From NCBI GenBank assembly GCA_036925085.1, contig JAUPFP010000001.1, positions 14,056,354 through 14,120,353 of the forward strand: 64,000 bases of DNA, written 5' to 3'. The notes beneath the pieces are model-generated. The model saw only the letters and a list, made by a program, of their open reading frames with translations, did no database searches and was not told where the DNA came from. This stretch comes from Brachycybe producta (Eukaryota; Arthropoda; Diplopoda; Playtdesmida; Andrognathidae). Both the position numbers and the translations under genes were made by a program. This document shows positions 10,845-22,377 of this stretch, in pieces. How positions within the stretch are numbered: position 1 is the stretch's first letter; every line of letters starts with the position of its first letter.

Positions 10845-11471
10845 TGTGGCAACCTGGTCTGCTCAATCAAATTTTTCATTGAGCAGACGTACTCTCTATG
10901 GTGATCTGCCTGGCAGCATACAGTACGCTGCTTGGATGGATGCCATATTAAAGCCAGCAGACCTCACCATTGGAGTCAATGGTTGAGAGGTCCGAAGTGA
11001 CCACTGTCCTCTCCAGGTGGAACTGCCTGGAGGTATTAAATGGTCTGGTCAGCCATTTAATCTGGGCAGTGTGTTGGAGTGAAGTGACTGGTAAACTGCT
11101 TCAGGCATCTTCAATGCTGCCTTTTGGCCTGTTGGCCTTTTGTTTTGTTGTGGCTGGTCAAGTGGACCAGCCAAAATGCGTAAATAAGTTGCATTAAATA
11201 TCTTATTAATCACTGTGTGGTGTTGGTCTGCAGAGAGTTACCGGTGGGAGGGAGATTTCCAGTGGGGAATTCCCTTTCCTGTTTGTCATTTTGCGGCCGG
11301 TACTTGCATCAGCATTCTACCGTCATGTCCGTCGGGAGGAGGCCCCGTGGAGTTGACAACACCCTGGTTTAGCCATGAGGCCACTACAGGTGCGATCCCG
11401 TCCCCGTAAGGAGAATGGTAAGTTTGGTCAAATTATCCGGGGGTATTGATAACACACCAGTCGGTGGGTAC
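10845..11471 (+). mobile_element. 5' LTR of Gypsy element A
   Basis: It starts TGTGGCAACCTGG at 10845 and aligns with the solo LTR at 929-1684. It carries the LTR-start hairpins GTCTGCTCAAT/ATTGAGCAGAC and CTCCAGG/CCTGGAG. U5 contains the GCGGCCGGTA block, and a GTAAGT donor lies at 11418-11423. The end is placed by comparison with element B, where the LTR ends GTTACA before the primer site; here that junction is degraded (GTCGGTGGGTAC). The 4 bases before it are CTAT; the matching copy is lost because the 3' end of the element is gone. Confidence 0.75.
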
Positions 11472-11544
11472 TCGTAACCAGCCCGGTTAAAGACCGTAAA
11501 TTGACCATGCGTTCGGTCAATTTGGCACAATGGTAGAATGCTGC

Positions 11545-11930
11545 TGGGTGCAGACTTCGGCCCATGGAACAGCAGCAAAAACAGGTTGTTAACCTCATTT
11601 TACCACAATTACACCGTGGGGTGTGGACTTTGGTCTGTTATATCAAGGTAGAAAGTGTTAAAAGGGTTTTTTACCGTTAGTACACCATAGGGTGCAGACT
11701 TCGGTCCATGGTACCACGGTAGAAAGTGGCAGACATTTTACCATGAAGTACACCATGTGCGGCATGGACGTTTGTCCGTTGGACTGCGGTAGAAACCGGC
11801 AGACATTGCACCGTAAAGTACACCGTGTGCGGCATGGACGTTTGTCCATGGGACTGCGGTAGAAACCGGTAGAAAGTAACTGACCGTTAATTACCGTGGA
11901 ACACAGACTTTGGTCCATGATACCGCGGTA
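11545..11930 (+). repeat. Leader hairpin array of element A, about 70-bp period
   Basis: Six imperfect units begin at about 11549, 11623, 11693, 11763, 11833 and 11902, so spacing is 74, 70, 70, 70 and 69. Each centres on a stem-loop of the form GGAC-NTTT-GTCC; the best is CATGGAC-GTTT-GTCCATG at 11833-11850. Units are separated by CGGTAGAAA and TACACCGT words. The array occupies the untranslated leader before gag, exactly where element B has its own array. Confidence 0.75.
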
Positions 11931-13804
11931 TTTCACGGTTCCTTCTGTTCAGTACAGTGTTTTACGGACGGAATTCTGTTTCCTTGTGGTTTTAGCCATA
12001 TTTGACCGTGATGGCATGGTAGAATTTGGCTTAAACGTTGGTTGTACTGATGGCGAGTCGAGGAACCGGGAGGAAGCGGGACTGGGGTTGCACTTCCGTG
12101 TCGTTGACTGCCCGGTGCGAGCGGAAGGTGGGGCACTGCTGGAAGTGGCGGTACTTAGCGAGAGCGTGGACGGTAGATCTTAAACGAATGGAAGTTTTGT
12201 GGACGACGTTCCACGGGGCCAACCTTTGGAGATGAATTTTGTCAATGCGGAGATCCGAAGATCAAAGTCGGTAGACAGTGGTGAAACTGTTGGCAATCTT
12301 GTTGGGTATGGAGCTCGGTTACAGCTGGGTGTAAATATTTCTACCACCACCCGTCTGGTTGGACGTAGTGGGCATCTCCTTGGGGAGATAGTGGAAGTCC
12401 CAGATGGTACTGCTCGGGAAGCACGGGCCTATTTGGCCATGCTCTCCGAGCAGCAACTCGTAGAGATTGCCTATGGAATAGATGTCCTTCGGTTGGAGGG
12501 GCATTTTTACCAGTCGGTGATTGAACCACGGTTTTCACCATTGCCCATGTTTGAGGGCACATGGAGGGAGGTGCTGCCGGTGCAAACCAGGCAGGCACCT
12601 CCTAGGGAAGAAACCAGGCCATTTCCTAGCAAATTTGGCCAGGGGTTTCCTCCTGGATCCGGACAGCAACCGAGGGTTTGCATTGTGTCACCCTTGGAAG
12701 CTGAATCCGTGTCTGATACTTCGGGAAACTGGAGCATGCAAACGTGCAGGGTTAGTGCCACAGCTTGGATGCCCACTCTAGCGGTTCATGTGGAGATGCA
12801 GGCATTAGGGTTTTTCAACCCAGTCCACTCATTTGTCTGTTACACTGAACGAGAGGATTTCGCGCCTGTTCTTTGCATGTTCAAAGCGAAGACTTGGGCT
12901 CAGTGCTGGATGGATGAGGCTAGGTGCAGCTACTTTATGTACCTGCTTGATCGTCCCGCATGAGAGTATTATGCTCACTTAGTGGCGACTCTTCCAGACC
13001 TCACCTGGACAGAACTGAAGGAGGCTATGCATAGCCGATTCAGTTTGGGCACCAGGCTCATGTCTGCCTCTTGGAATTTGAGACAATAAAGCAGAGGGTG
13101 ACCGAGTCTGTGCAGGCATTCCATTGGTGCTTCGTTGATTCATCAGAACATCGTCTCCAGGATAAAACGAGAACTGGCGGCTCATTCGCTTCAAACGAAA
13201 ACTCCTGACGGCCATCACCGACCAAATGTTCGGTTGTCAGGCCGAGACGGTAGAAGCATTTGCCCGACAGGCACGGCTCGTCAAAGCTGATATGCTGATG
13301 ACAGTGGTTCCCGAAAACTGGCCTAGCACCCAGACCCCAGGTTCCACAGCTAGCTCCAGGAGCTCTACTAAGGCTTCTACTTCAAACCTGCAGGGTGTGA
13401 ACGCCTCTGCACCGTCCAAGTTGGACAAAGCAGTGGCCAAGACCGAGGGTAATATGGAAAGGAAGCAGGCGAGTTCCGGTGAAGGACAGCCGGTGGCAAC
13501 GCCTCGTAGTACTGACCATAGGTCAGGAGGATCACTCAGGCAACTAGGCCTGTGTTTTGGGTGCAACAAAATAGGACAACTAAAACGGGACTGTCCCAAT
13601 GCTGCGGCACAAGGACAAGTTGCCCGAGTGATGCCTGGTGCAAGCCAGAATCTGCAGCCACTACCACGCTTAGTGCCGGTATGGCTGACGGGTCGCATGT
13701 TACTGGCCATTATTGTGGATGGCCAGTTCTACTACCGACTCATGGAGGATGACGAAAAGAAGCTTTCGTTAAACTGCAACCAGTCCCCCCGAACTGAGTG
13801 GTGA
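11896..13804 (+). pseudogene. gag: Element A Gag polyprotein (broken)
   Basis: One frame runs from 11896 through an in-frame TAA at 12181-12183 to a stop after 12960. It matches element B Gag along its length: LLGEIVEVPD with LSEQQLVEIAYGIDVL (B: LLGEVVGTPE, MTEEQLREIARGIDEL), then FFNPVHSFVCY (B: FFKPVHSFIRY). Capsid continues (DLTWTELKEAMHSRFSLG, about 12995-13045) and breaks at TAA near 13087. A second ORF, 13226-13804, carries the zinc knuckle CFGCNKIGQLKRDC, in which Gln replaces the metal-binding His of the CCHC pattern. Nucleocapsid function would be lost or altered. Confidence 0.75.
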
Positions 13805-14310
13805 GTGACCGGTAATGCTTGAAAGCTCAGGTGTCTGACATCATCGGCGCTCTGATAAAGGGACATACCTCCGGGTGGTCTCCAAGTATGTGAATGTCCC
13901 TGCTGGGAGCAGGGGTGACTCTGACGAGGTCTGTGGACCTGGAAATTACCAGTTGGGCATTTCCAAAGCCATGCTCTACATTGGAAGCCGTGGTTTGCCT
14001 TCTCACCCTACATGCCTAGTGGTGAGGTGCTGGATCGTGCAATCATCGAGCAGGCAGGAGCCAGGGCTTGGAAGTCTCTGGTTAGAGACTAGATCCCAGA
14101 CTTCTGCACATCAGGTATTACAGTCCGGTGTGAATGGTAAGGTGGACAGGATGCATAAGTTCAATGATGGAAGCCTGACGCCGCTGGGCATATGCCTGGA
14201 GACCACCGAGGTGTTTGTGTCTATGGGTGATCGGGGGTTATGCATACAAGAACTAGCTGTTCCGTCATGTCTAATAGGCATGGGTGGGAACTCCATAGTA
14301 GGTCAGGGGG
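13805..14310 (+). pseudogene. Element A post-gag and start of protease, truncated
   Basis: The frame 13875-14310 aligns with element B 43500-44050. It keeps VFVSMGDRGLCIQELAVPS and CLIGMGGNSIVG, which match the start of the B protease (VLVSMDGRLVES, FLTGMSGYSIKI), but the region with the catalytic Asp is deleted. Element sequence stops at about 14305 and is followed by a short tandem repeat, so about 8 kb of the element and its 3' LTR are absent. Confidence 0.55.
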
Positions 14311-14324
14311 AAAGAACACACCTA

Positions 14325-14500
14325 AGGGAAATGCACCAAAAGTGCACAGAAGTGCACCTAAAAGTGCATAGAAATGCACGTAAATGTGCGTGTCAATGCT
14401 CCGAAAAGTGTGCGTCAATGCTCTTAAAAGTGCGTGTATGTGCACCTAAAGTGTGTGTAAATCCTAAAATTGCATGTAAATGCACCTAAAGTGTGTGTAA
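14325..14500. repeat. Degenerate short-period tandem repeat at truncation point of element A
   Basis: Irregular repeats of words such as GTGCACCTAAAA, GTGCGTGTCAATGCTC and TAAAGTGTGTGTAA, with a period of roughly 10-24 bp. The array lies exactly between the truncated Gypsy element A and the 5' part of the LINE that follows, so it marks the breakpoint. Confidence 0.6.
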
Positions 14501-14689
14501 CTGTGGCTAAAATTCCCAAAAGAAATTTTAAGTGATTTTTAAGTGATATATGTAGCCAGGAGAAGGGGTGAAAAGAAGACAAGAACGTTGGTGATGGGGG
14601 AAAGTTGGTAGTTCAAGGTGTGGCAGTTCAGAGTGTGGCCGCCACATGGTCCTGTACATGAGGAATAGATGCGTTGTATGTGTTATTGT

Positions 14690-15656
14690 TGATTTTCTTT
14701 TTATGGCAGTGGATGCGGTCCTGAAGGCATGTGTGGTACTTAATAACCAGAACCGGAAATTGGCACAGCAGGTGGCCATGGGGCAACTCGGAGGAACTCA
14801 GGAGAAAACATGAACACTGGTTGGCAGACCGCCTAGAGGACAGCAGACGACCGGGAAGGTGTATACTGAGGTCAGCAAGGTATGCCCACCCAAGAGTGCC
14901 TCCTATGCAGTTGAGGTAAGGGCCTCAGCTATCGGGAACAAGCCCCAGGCAGTGGAGGCTTCCCTAAGAAAGAAAGTGGCTCTTAAAGATGTGGGGGTAC
15001 CTTCAAATCAGTCAGGAGCAGCAGGGATGGCAGCCTAATAACTGAGTATTACGAAACACAAAAGGAGAAGCTACTGGCCAAACTGGAGGATGATGGTGAC
15101 TTCACAGTAAGACCCATTGTAAAGAAGAACCCGAAGGACATGGTCATTGGAGCTGATGCAAAACTAAAAAAATGAAGAATTTTTGAAGCTGCTTGCTGAA
15201 AGCAATGAGGGCCTGGCTGCCGTGGCCGTAGGGGACAAAAGATTGGAGGCAGCAGTACGGGTTATTATGAGGAGGCCATGGAAAGACAACAGGAAGTCAA
15301 ACATTGTCCTGGCCATGAGCCCAGAAGTGTACCAAGCATGCAAGACTGCTGAATGGATCAACATTTGATGGAGTAGGCTTAAGGTGAAGGAATATGCTGA
15401 TATCCTGTGGTGTTTCAGGTGCAGTGGATATGAGAACATGGGCAAGAAGGGCACTAAGAAGGAGGACACTAAAGTCTGTTTTCGGTGTGGGGGTAACCAC
15501 ATGGCAAAGGATTGCAAGAAACCCTACCCGGACTGCATCAACTGCCGACAGGAGAACCTTCCACTTCGAGGACATGCAGTGACAGACCCAAAGTGCCCAG
15601 TCTCTCTGGCAGAGGTGGAGAAAATGAAATCCCGAACCAACTATGGAGGCCAGTAG
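14690..15656 (+). pseudogene. R1/LOA-like LINE ORF1 (Gag-like, CCHC knuckles)
   Basis: The readable parts are VLNNQNRKLAQQVAMG near 14735-14785, SYAVEVRASAIG near 14900-14935, and 15170-15370 ending YQACKTAEWINI. A last part, 15384-15656, holds knuckle-type motifs: CFRCSGYENMGK, CFRCGGNHMAKDC, and CINC with a downstream H and C. The second (CX2CX4HX4C) is intact. ORF1 proteins of this group bind element RNA. At least three frame changes or stops lie before 15384. The stop TAG at 15654-15656 overlaps the ORF2 start (ATG 15643) by 14 nt, the usual ORF1/ORF2 arrangement. Confidence 0.7.
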
Positions 15657-16925
15657 AGCCAACAGACCTTCAGCGCTCAAGAGAACCACCACGAGAGATG
15701 CCATAGCACTGAGGAACCTGCAAATACTGCAACTCAACGTGGGAGGCGGTACTGCAGCAGGGGCAATGGTGAGTGTTGCAGCACAGCAGGAAGCATTCGA
15801 CCTCCTTTGTCTGCAGAAGCCGGGGCAGAACCTGGCAGGGATGCTCCACAACTGGACAGTAGTTGCTGGCACCCAAGCAAGGAAGGTACTGACTGCATTC
15901 AGGTCGGGCTTCAGTCCGAGGGTGCTGGCAACAGAGGACTGCACTGACACCCTGAGTGCATTGCAGTTGACACTGGGGGGTCAAAACCCTAGCCTCTCTG
16001 GAAGCCCTAGACCACAAGTACTGGGGCCCCAAAGTTGTGATGGGTGATTTCAATGCAAAAGACCCACTGTGGGGATCTCCCATCTCAGATCGATGGGGCA
16101 GAACCTGCATTGACTTCATTGTTCGCAACGGGTGCAAGGTGGCCAATGAGGCAGCATGTGGTCCTACATTCTCCTCGACCAATGGCACCAACTTTATCAA
16201 CCTGACCCTGCCGAAAGGGGTCACCGACTGGACATGGACCATCTCCGAAGAGGACAGCCTCAGCAACCACAGGCCTATCCACTACGAGATACCGTTCTCA
16301 GCAGGGAGGGAGCTGTGGAGACCAAGCTTTAACTGGAGGAAGGCGGACTGGACAGTTCAAAAAAACAGTAGCGGATGGGATGCCAAGTGTGCTCAACTGC
16401 CTTTCAGATGCTGAGGCTGCATCCCATCTGCAGGAGCTCTGCGTGTTGGCCTGTGAGAGATCGATACCACACATGAGAGCTCAGACTACGGAAAGGTGCT
16501 ACTGATGGGATGCAGACCGCCAATGGACTAGGGCAAACCTACGGCAGGCAAGAAAGGTCTTCCAATGGGAGCAACTCCAGAGACAGGGAGGCACTCAGGG
16601 CCACGTACCGAAGTCTAAAACACGACTTCAAACGGATGGACCTAGAGAAGAAACAATTTGTGGTGCAACTTCTGCAAGCAAAGCTCCCAGGTGGACTCAT
16701 TTCGCATCCCATACAAGATCCTAGCAAGCAGACGGCAGTGGGAGGGGGTGAAGAGGGCCTTGAAAAGACTAGATTGGAACCTGAACAGAAGATGCCTTGA
16801 AGACAACAGAAGTTCTTCTCGACAGGTATTTCCCATTTCATGACCCAAACACTGACAGAGCACAAAAGAATGCTACGTGCCAGGGCAGCCCTTCCTGGGG
16901 ACAACTGGATGATCCACCTGCCCAC
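15643..16925 (+). pseudogene. R1/LOA-like LINE ORF2, endonuclease part
   Basis: The apurinic-type endonuclease that nicks target DNA is recognisable from LRNLQILQLNVGGG and FDLLCLQKPGQN near the start. After frame changes come VVMGDFNAKDPLWGS (about 16036-16080), FINLTLPKGVTDW and SLSNHRPIHYEI (about 16195-16290), ending in the S-x-H-x-x-I motif of the fold. The usual Glu in LCLQEP is Lys here. From 16400 the linker to reverse transcriptase is scrambled by several stops. The part ends at about 16925 where CR1 sequence begins, and continues at 20245. Confidence 0.7.
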
Positions 16926-16989
16926 TAAGCATCATAAGAAGCATGTTTTTTTCTTGTCTCCCGATTTTTTTGGCTATTTTACTAATTTA

Positions 16990-17406
16990 GACTTGTCATC
17001 GGAGGGTGAACAAAGCTAGCCTTAACCCTGTTGTAGTTGTGCATGCTGGCACTAATAATCTCAAGATGGACGTGCCAAAGGGGATAGCAGAGAGACTTAA
17101 ACACTTTTCTAGAGGTAAAATGCACCAGACCTCGTGCAAGGATTGTGATTTCTACTGTCCTGCCACGGTTTGAGCGTGATGCTAGCGGTTCTTTTTATCC
17201 AAACCCTGCCGTTCAGCAGATTTCACAAGTTATCTCTTCTCTGTCGTAGTGCTGGTTATTCATTTGCGGATGCTTCTTGGGAGTTTCTTAAAGCACCTGA
17301 TAAGTATTATCTGCGTGATGACCTTCACTTGACTGCAGCCGGTAAGGATGTATTCAGCTCTGTTCTCTGGACATCTGTTTGTAGTCAAGTCCAGGGAAAC
17401 TTCTAA
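16990..17406 (+). pseudogene. CR1 ORF1 C-terminal SGNH esterase-like domain
   Basis: LNPVVVVHAGTNNLKM near 17020-17070 is block III of an SGNH/GDSL hydrolase (G-T-N). A frame change at about 17165 leads into the segment ending AGYSFADASWEFLKAP and then YLRDDLHLTAAGKDVFSSVL, where D-x-H (DLH) is the catalytic pair of block V. CR1 elements are known to carry such an esterase in ORF1. It is separated from ORF2 by about 160 bp of A-rich, Lys/Ser-coding sequence. Confidence 0.7.
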
Positions 17407-17559
17407 TCTCTAAATGCCCGGATTCTAGGAAGAAATCAAATCTAGTTACTGTACCTAAAATAGTTATTAAAAAAAAAAAACTTTCTAACAAAAAAATTTC
17501 TTCTAAGACAGTTCCTCTGACCAAAAAAGAAAACAAGCTTATAAATAAATCTTTAAGAA

Positions 17560-20205
17560 TGTTAATAATCAATTGCAGAAGTATAAAAAAATAAAGTAAT
17601 TCAGTTTAGATAAGCTATACAAAGCTATAATACCGACATTATCTTTGGTAGTGAATCATGGCTAACTGAAGATATTTCATCCGCGGAGGTTTTCCCCCAA
17701 CAATTTAACATATTCCGAAAACATCGGAACTTAATCAAAGGTGGAGGTGTATTTCTTGCTATCAATAAAAACCTTATATCAAAAAGAGAACCCACTTATG
17801 AAGGTGATTGTGAGTCAGTTTGTTGTAGCATTTCACTTCTTAATGGAAGAAAAATTTTCTTATTTTCATTCTATTGCCCACCTTCCAGTGACGAGGAGGA
17901 ATTACTCCAATTTAGAAAATGTTTAGATTCCTTATTTTCTACCCACAAACATGCATCAGTTCTCATTGGTGGGGATTTTAACCTTCCTGAAATAAATTGG
18001 AAAAATTATACTGTTGACTCCCAGTGCTCTAGTAATAAATTAATAGATATACTGCTTGATAGTGTATGCACATATTCCCTGCATCAACTAGTGCAAACCC
18101 CTAAACACTGCACCAATACAACAGCTAATATTCTAGATTTAGTTTTTACGAACACCCCAGAAAATGCCAAATCAATTGAAATTGCTGATGGCATAAGCAA
18201 TGACAAAATGATTTACTTAGAATTTGCCACCCAATTCGAAAAACTCCAATCAGCTCCCCGAAAAGTCCTACAGTACAATAAAGCTGATTGGGCTAATTTT
18301 AAGCTCTTTGTAACAAATGAACTGAAAAATACAAATAAAAGTGGACTATCAAAAGATGTCATTGTCAGTGTCATTTCTAATGGCATAAATAAATTCATCC
18401 CATTCAATGAGATATGCCACGCTCTTCGTAAACAACGCAAATTTAGATGTAAAATGAAGATTAAAATGAATGATACGATTAAATTGCAGTTTAATTCCCA
18501 GCGATGTCTTGTGAAAAGCTTGCTTAAAAAAACACTTAAAATTTACTAATAATGTCTTAGGGGCAAAGTTGTTCTGGAAATACGTAAAAAATCTCAACAA
18601 AATTCAAAATATAACTTCAATTATAACACCACTTGGTGATGTCTGTACTGACAAACAGGTTATTGCAAGCACACTAAACGATTATTTCCAAAGTGTCTTT
18701 CATGCTAATGATGGCAATGAAGAACCACACAACTTGGCACCTTATCTCAAGTCATGCCTGATATAATCATCTCCACTCGATTACAAAATTTGTTTTGTAA
18801 TCTAGATGTTAATAAATCCGCTGGTCCAGATGAAATCTCGCCAAGATTGCTAAAGAAGCTGGCCATAGAAGTTAGTTTTTTAAGTAAACTTTTCCAAGAT
18901 TCCCTTGATAGTGGTATACTGCCTATGGCATGGAGGCAAGCAAATATCAGCCCAATTCTTAAAATAGGAGATAAAAATTGTCCAAAAAGCTATAGACCCA
19001 TTTCACTGACCTCCACTGTTTGTAAAACTCTCGAGCATATAATTTATTCTAATACAATCAAGCATTTAAAAAACCATAAATTAATTCATAAAACCAGCAT
19101 GGTTTTCAAAAAGAAAGATCATGTGATACCCAGCTAGCACTATTCATCCAAGACATGCAATCTGGCTTGGATAGTAAGGGCGAATTTGACTTGGTATTTT
19201 TAGATTTTGCAAAAGCATTTGATACAGTGAAGCATTCACTACTAATTAAAAGAATGACGACTTAACTTAAATAAACAAGTAATTTCGTGGACATCATCAT
19301 ATCAAATAGACAACAGCGAGTCCAAATTGATGGTGCTGTGTCAGACTGGGCTAAAGTAATATCTGGTATACCTCAGGGTAGCATTCTTGGACCTTTGCTT
19401 TTCCTTCTGTTCATAAACGATCTGGCAGACAGATGCAACAGTACGATGCGTTTGTTTGCAGGAGGATTAGGGATAATGAGAATAGTGAAGTCCTCCAAAA
19501 AGATCTAGACAGTGATGAAGAGTGGTGCTCTGAATGGCATTTACAACTGAATAGAAGTAAATGCAATGTTATGCGAGTTTCCCGAAAGCGAGAATCGTGC
19601 ATGACAGATTACACAATGGGAGATGTTCAGCTAACCCATGTTGATACCATCAAATATCTTGGCTTAACCTTGTCCAAGGACATGCTTTGGAAAGATCATA
19701 AAACCAAAGCAGTTACAAAGCTAATCAAAGGCTGCAGTTTGTCCAATGCACCCTTAAACATTGTAAAGAAAATGTAAAGGTATGTTATTTTACCCTAGTT
19801 AGACCTATCTTAGAATATTGTTCCCCAATTTGGAGCCCATAGCTGCAAGATTTGGAAAGGGACGGTATGCATATACTGACAGTGTACCATCTATGCTCCA
19901 AGAGCTAGAATAGGAATCATTAGCAGGCCGAAGAAATGAGCAAAGCCTCACTCTTCTGGGACGTTTGCAGTCTTGTGATAACATTACCCTGTTTAATGGT
20001 TTACTAACTAGAAATCCTTGTAAAGGTAGATTTGGGCATTCAAAAACTTTCAAAGAATTAATGGCTAGGACTGATGCATATTTTTGGTCTTTTCTTCCTA
20101 AGGTTATTAGACTATGGAATTCTCTTCCTGTGACTAGTTCTTTGTTAGGACGATTTGAATTTCATGATGATGTCTTATTTTTAAATAATGACAATCAGTC
20201 ATGAT
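17560..20205 (+). pseudogene. CR1 ORF2 endonuclease-reverse transcriptase
   Basis: The endonuclease shows INCRSIK near 17572-17592, SESWLTEDIS near 17655, GGDFNLPEINW near 17970-18000 and ILDLVFTN near 18130-18155. The reverse transcriptase shows NKSAGPDEISPRLLK (about 18811-18855), SYRPISLTSTVCKTLE (about 18988-19035), FLDFAKAFDTVKHS (about 19200-19240) and GIPQGSILGPLLFLLF (about 19367-19415). The catalytic YADD box is ruined to LFAGGL. The C-terminal domain ends FWSFLPKVIRLWNSLP near 20080-20125 and the stop at 20202-20204. At least five frame changes or stops are present. Confidence 0.8.
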
Positions 20206-20244
20206 TGAGAGCAATCTCTCCCTGCAACATAGCTTTCGAGCTGA

Positions 20245-22262
20245 TTGCAGGTGTATTTAATTGAAATTGACTCTGAGAGAATTGACGGGGCTGTTATGGG
20301 TTTTGGAATCACCAAAGCCCACGGTGAAGATGGCTTCCCCATGTTAGGCCTTCACCTATTCGAGGACGAAGGTCACAACTGGCTCCAGATCCTTAATGCA
20401 AGCCTCATGCAGAGGGTGTTCCCAAGGACCTGGAAGAGGGTCATCACATGTGGATTCCAAAACCTGGTGATGGGAACTTCAGACCAATCTGTCTGCTCCC
20501 AACAATGGGGAAGGTGCTCAACAAGATGTGCACCGGCAGGGTCTGGTGGTTTCTGGAAAATAAAGGGCACCTCTCCGAGCACCAATATGGATTCCGCACA
20601 GGCAGACAAGCAGTGCAGGCAGTCACAGACTACGTGGAGTGAGTACGGAGGGCAAAGCTGCAGTGGTAACAGCCTGGCGGTGACTTGACATAACCAATGC
20701 ATTCAATAATGCATTCCGCCCCGCAATCCTGGAACTGTGGAAAATAAAGTGCCCGAGAACCTTTGGCAACTGGTTGGGGTCTTTTTAAAGAGATGCCAAG
20801 TGGCCAGTGGGACCTCATCGAGAAATAAACAATGGCTGTGAACAGGGTTCCTGCGTGGAGCCGGTGTTGTGACTGGTTTTGATGGAGGACTTTCTTCGTG
20901 GCCATGGCAAGCTGGTCATCGGCAGAGAACAGGGTCTAGGCATTTGCCGACAATGCATTGGTAATTATCTGCTGACCATCGGTGAAAGTTCTAGAGGAAA
21001 AGTAGTCGGTTCTCGGTGACGTGCACAGCATGGGCCTCGGGAAAAAACCTGGCATTTGCGGCCCAAAAACAGCTGCAATCTTCCACCCAGCTGCAATGGT
21101 AATGTAGATGCTATTGATCAGGGCAGATGGTGCTAGGATCTGCACTCATGGTGTTCTGCGGTACCTGAGTGATGGTGGATGCAAAGCTCACATGGATTGA
21201 GCACGCCAAGTACATTCGGAGCAAAGCAGGAGCAATCAAAGCTCACCCGTTTGTGATTGCTGGACAGGAGTGGGGTGTGGCACCTAAAACCCTGAAGGAA
21301 ATCTATGAGTGGGCCGTGGCTCCCCTAGTCATGTATGGAACAGAGGTATGGAGAGAAAGAGGATTGGATAGCCGGATCAGCAGACACCTTGATGCAGCAC
21401 AGAGGCCATTCCTGCTAGCCATTTGCAGGGCTTACCGAACTACAGCGAGCCAGCATCGAGCTGCCCTCCACTATCTGCGCTGCCAAAAGCGATAGTCTAT
21501 GGGTGAAACAGAAGTTGCTCTCAGAAAGATTGGATTCTCCACTTGTGTTGCGAGACAAATGTACACAAATGGTTCAAAGATAGAAGGGTAGGGGCATTCT
21601 TTGTGCCAGTGAGAGGAGGCATGTGACACATGGAAGACCCATATGCCAGATGATTGCTTGGTATTCCAAGCGGAGCTCATGGCCATCAGGGAGGCAGTTG
21701 GGTATGTGGAACATGGTCAGTCATCATGGAATTACTTGGCGATCTGCTCCAACTCCATGTCGGCTCTCCAGGTGATTGCAGAAGGAAACCATGGCCATGT
21801 GGGAGCATACCATGTGAACGAAAAGCTAAGTGGGTAGCATAAAGAAGGCTGGGAAATTCACCTCACATGGATTATAGCCCGCGTGGGACATAAATTCAAC
21901 GAGCTGGCAGATGGAGCGGCCAAGCGAGGGACCAGGAAAGACATCATCCAACATCGGCTCCCACTGGCAGGGCTGCGGCAGGCCCAAAAGACCTACTGAA
22001 CTCCAGTGGCACCTGCTTTGGTACACAGAGGTTATCCACGGGGCAGGGCTCGTAACCGTGAAGCTGCTACAGCTGCTGACAGGCCATGGCCCATTTCAAT
22101 GGTATCTTTTCCAATTCAAGCTGTGGAACCACCAGAACTGCCGGTGTGCTGGTGGCCCTGACAAGCTGCAGCACATCTTGTATGATTGTACACTTCTAGG
22201 AAGGGTGCAGGCCAGGAGATGGCTGGCACACAAGTGGACACCAGCGACCTCTAGAGACTGAC
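20245..22262 (+). pseudogene. R1/LOA-like LINE ORF2, reverse transcriptase to C-terminus
   Basis: Reverse transcriptase resumes with GITKAHGEDGFPMLGLHLF, then FRPICLLPTMGKVLNKM near 20480, EHQYGFRTGRQAVQAV near 20580, and ITNAFNNAFRP near 20690. The catalytic box reads FADNALV near 20942. The thumb follows as VDAKLTWIEHAKYIRSKAG (21176-21235). RNase H is visible as YTNGSKIEG, FQAELMAIREAVGYV (21664-21710) and WIIARVGHKFNELADGAAKR (about 21868-21925). The C-terminal Cys/His motif is CRCAGGPDKLQHILYDC near 22140-22190. Numerous stops break it. Confidence 0.75.
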
Positions 22263-22377
22263 AGAATGCTGGAGGATGGGAGGCTGCAGACCAAGCTCTG
22301 CCGGTTTGCAGCAGCAGCAGTCTTTGAATATGAGGGCAAATGCAAGGAGGTTACAACGAAGACAAACCCCAGTCCGC

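Larger units (their letters stand above)
16930..20235 (+). mobile_element. CR1-type LINE inserted in the R1/LOA-like LINE
   Basis: It contains an esterase-type ORF1 end followed by endonuclease and reverse transcriptase in the same direction as the host element. ORF2 of the host stops at about 16925 and resumes at about 20245 with only a few residues apparently missing, which shows a clean insertion. Base composition drops to clearly AT-rich across the insert. I could not identify a 3' terminal short repeat or target duplication, so edges are accurate to some tens of bases. Confidence 0.75.

Noticed and set aside
15297..16266. Long antisense frames (217 and 198 codons) opposite the LINE
   Set aside because: They are shadows of ORF1 and the endonuclease, which carry the recognisable motifs.
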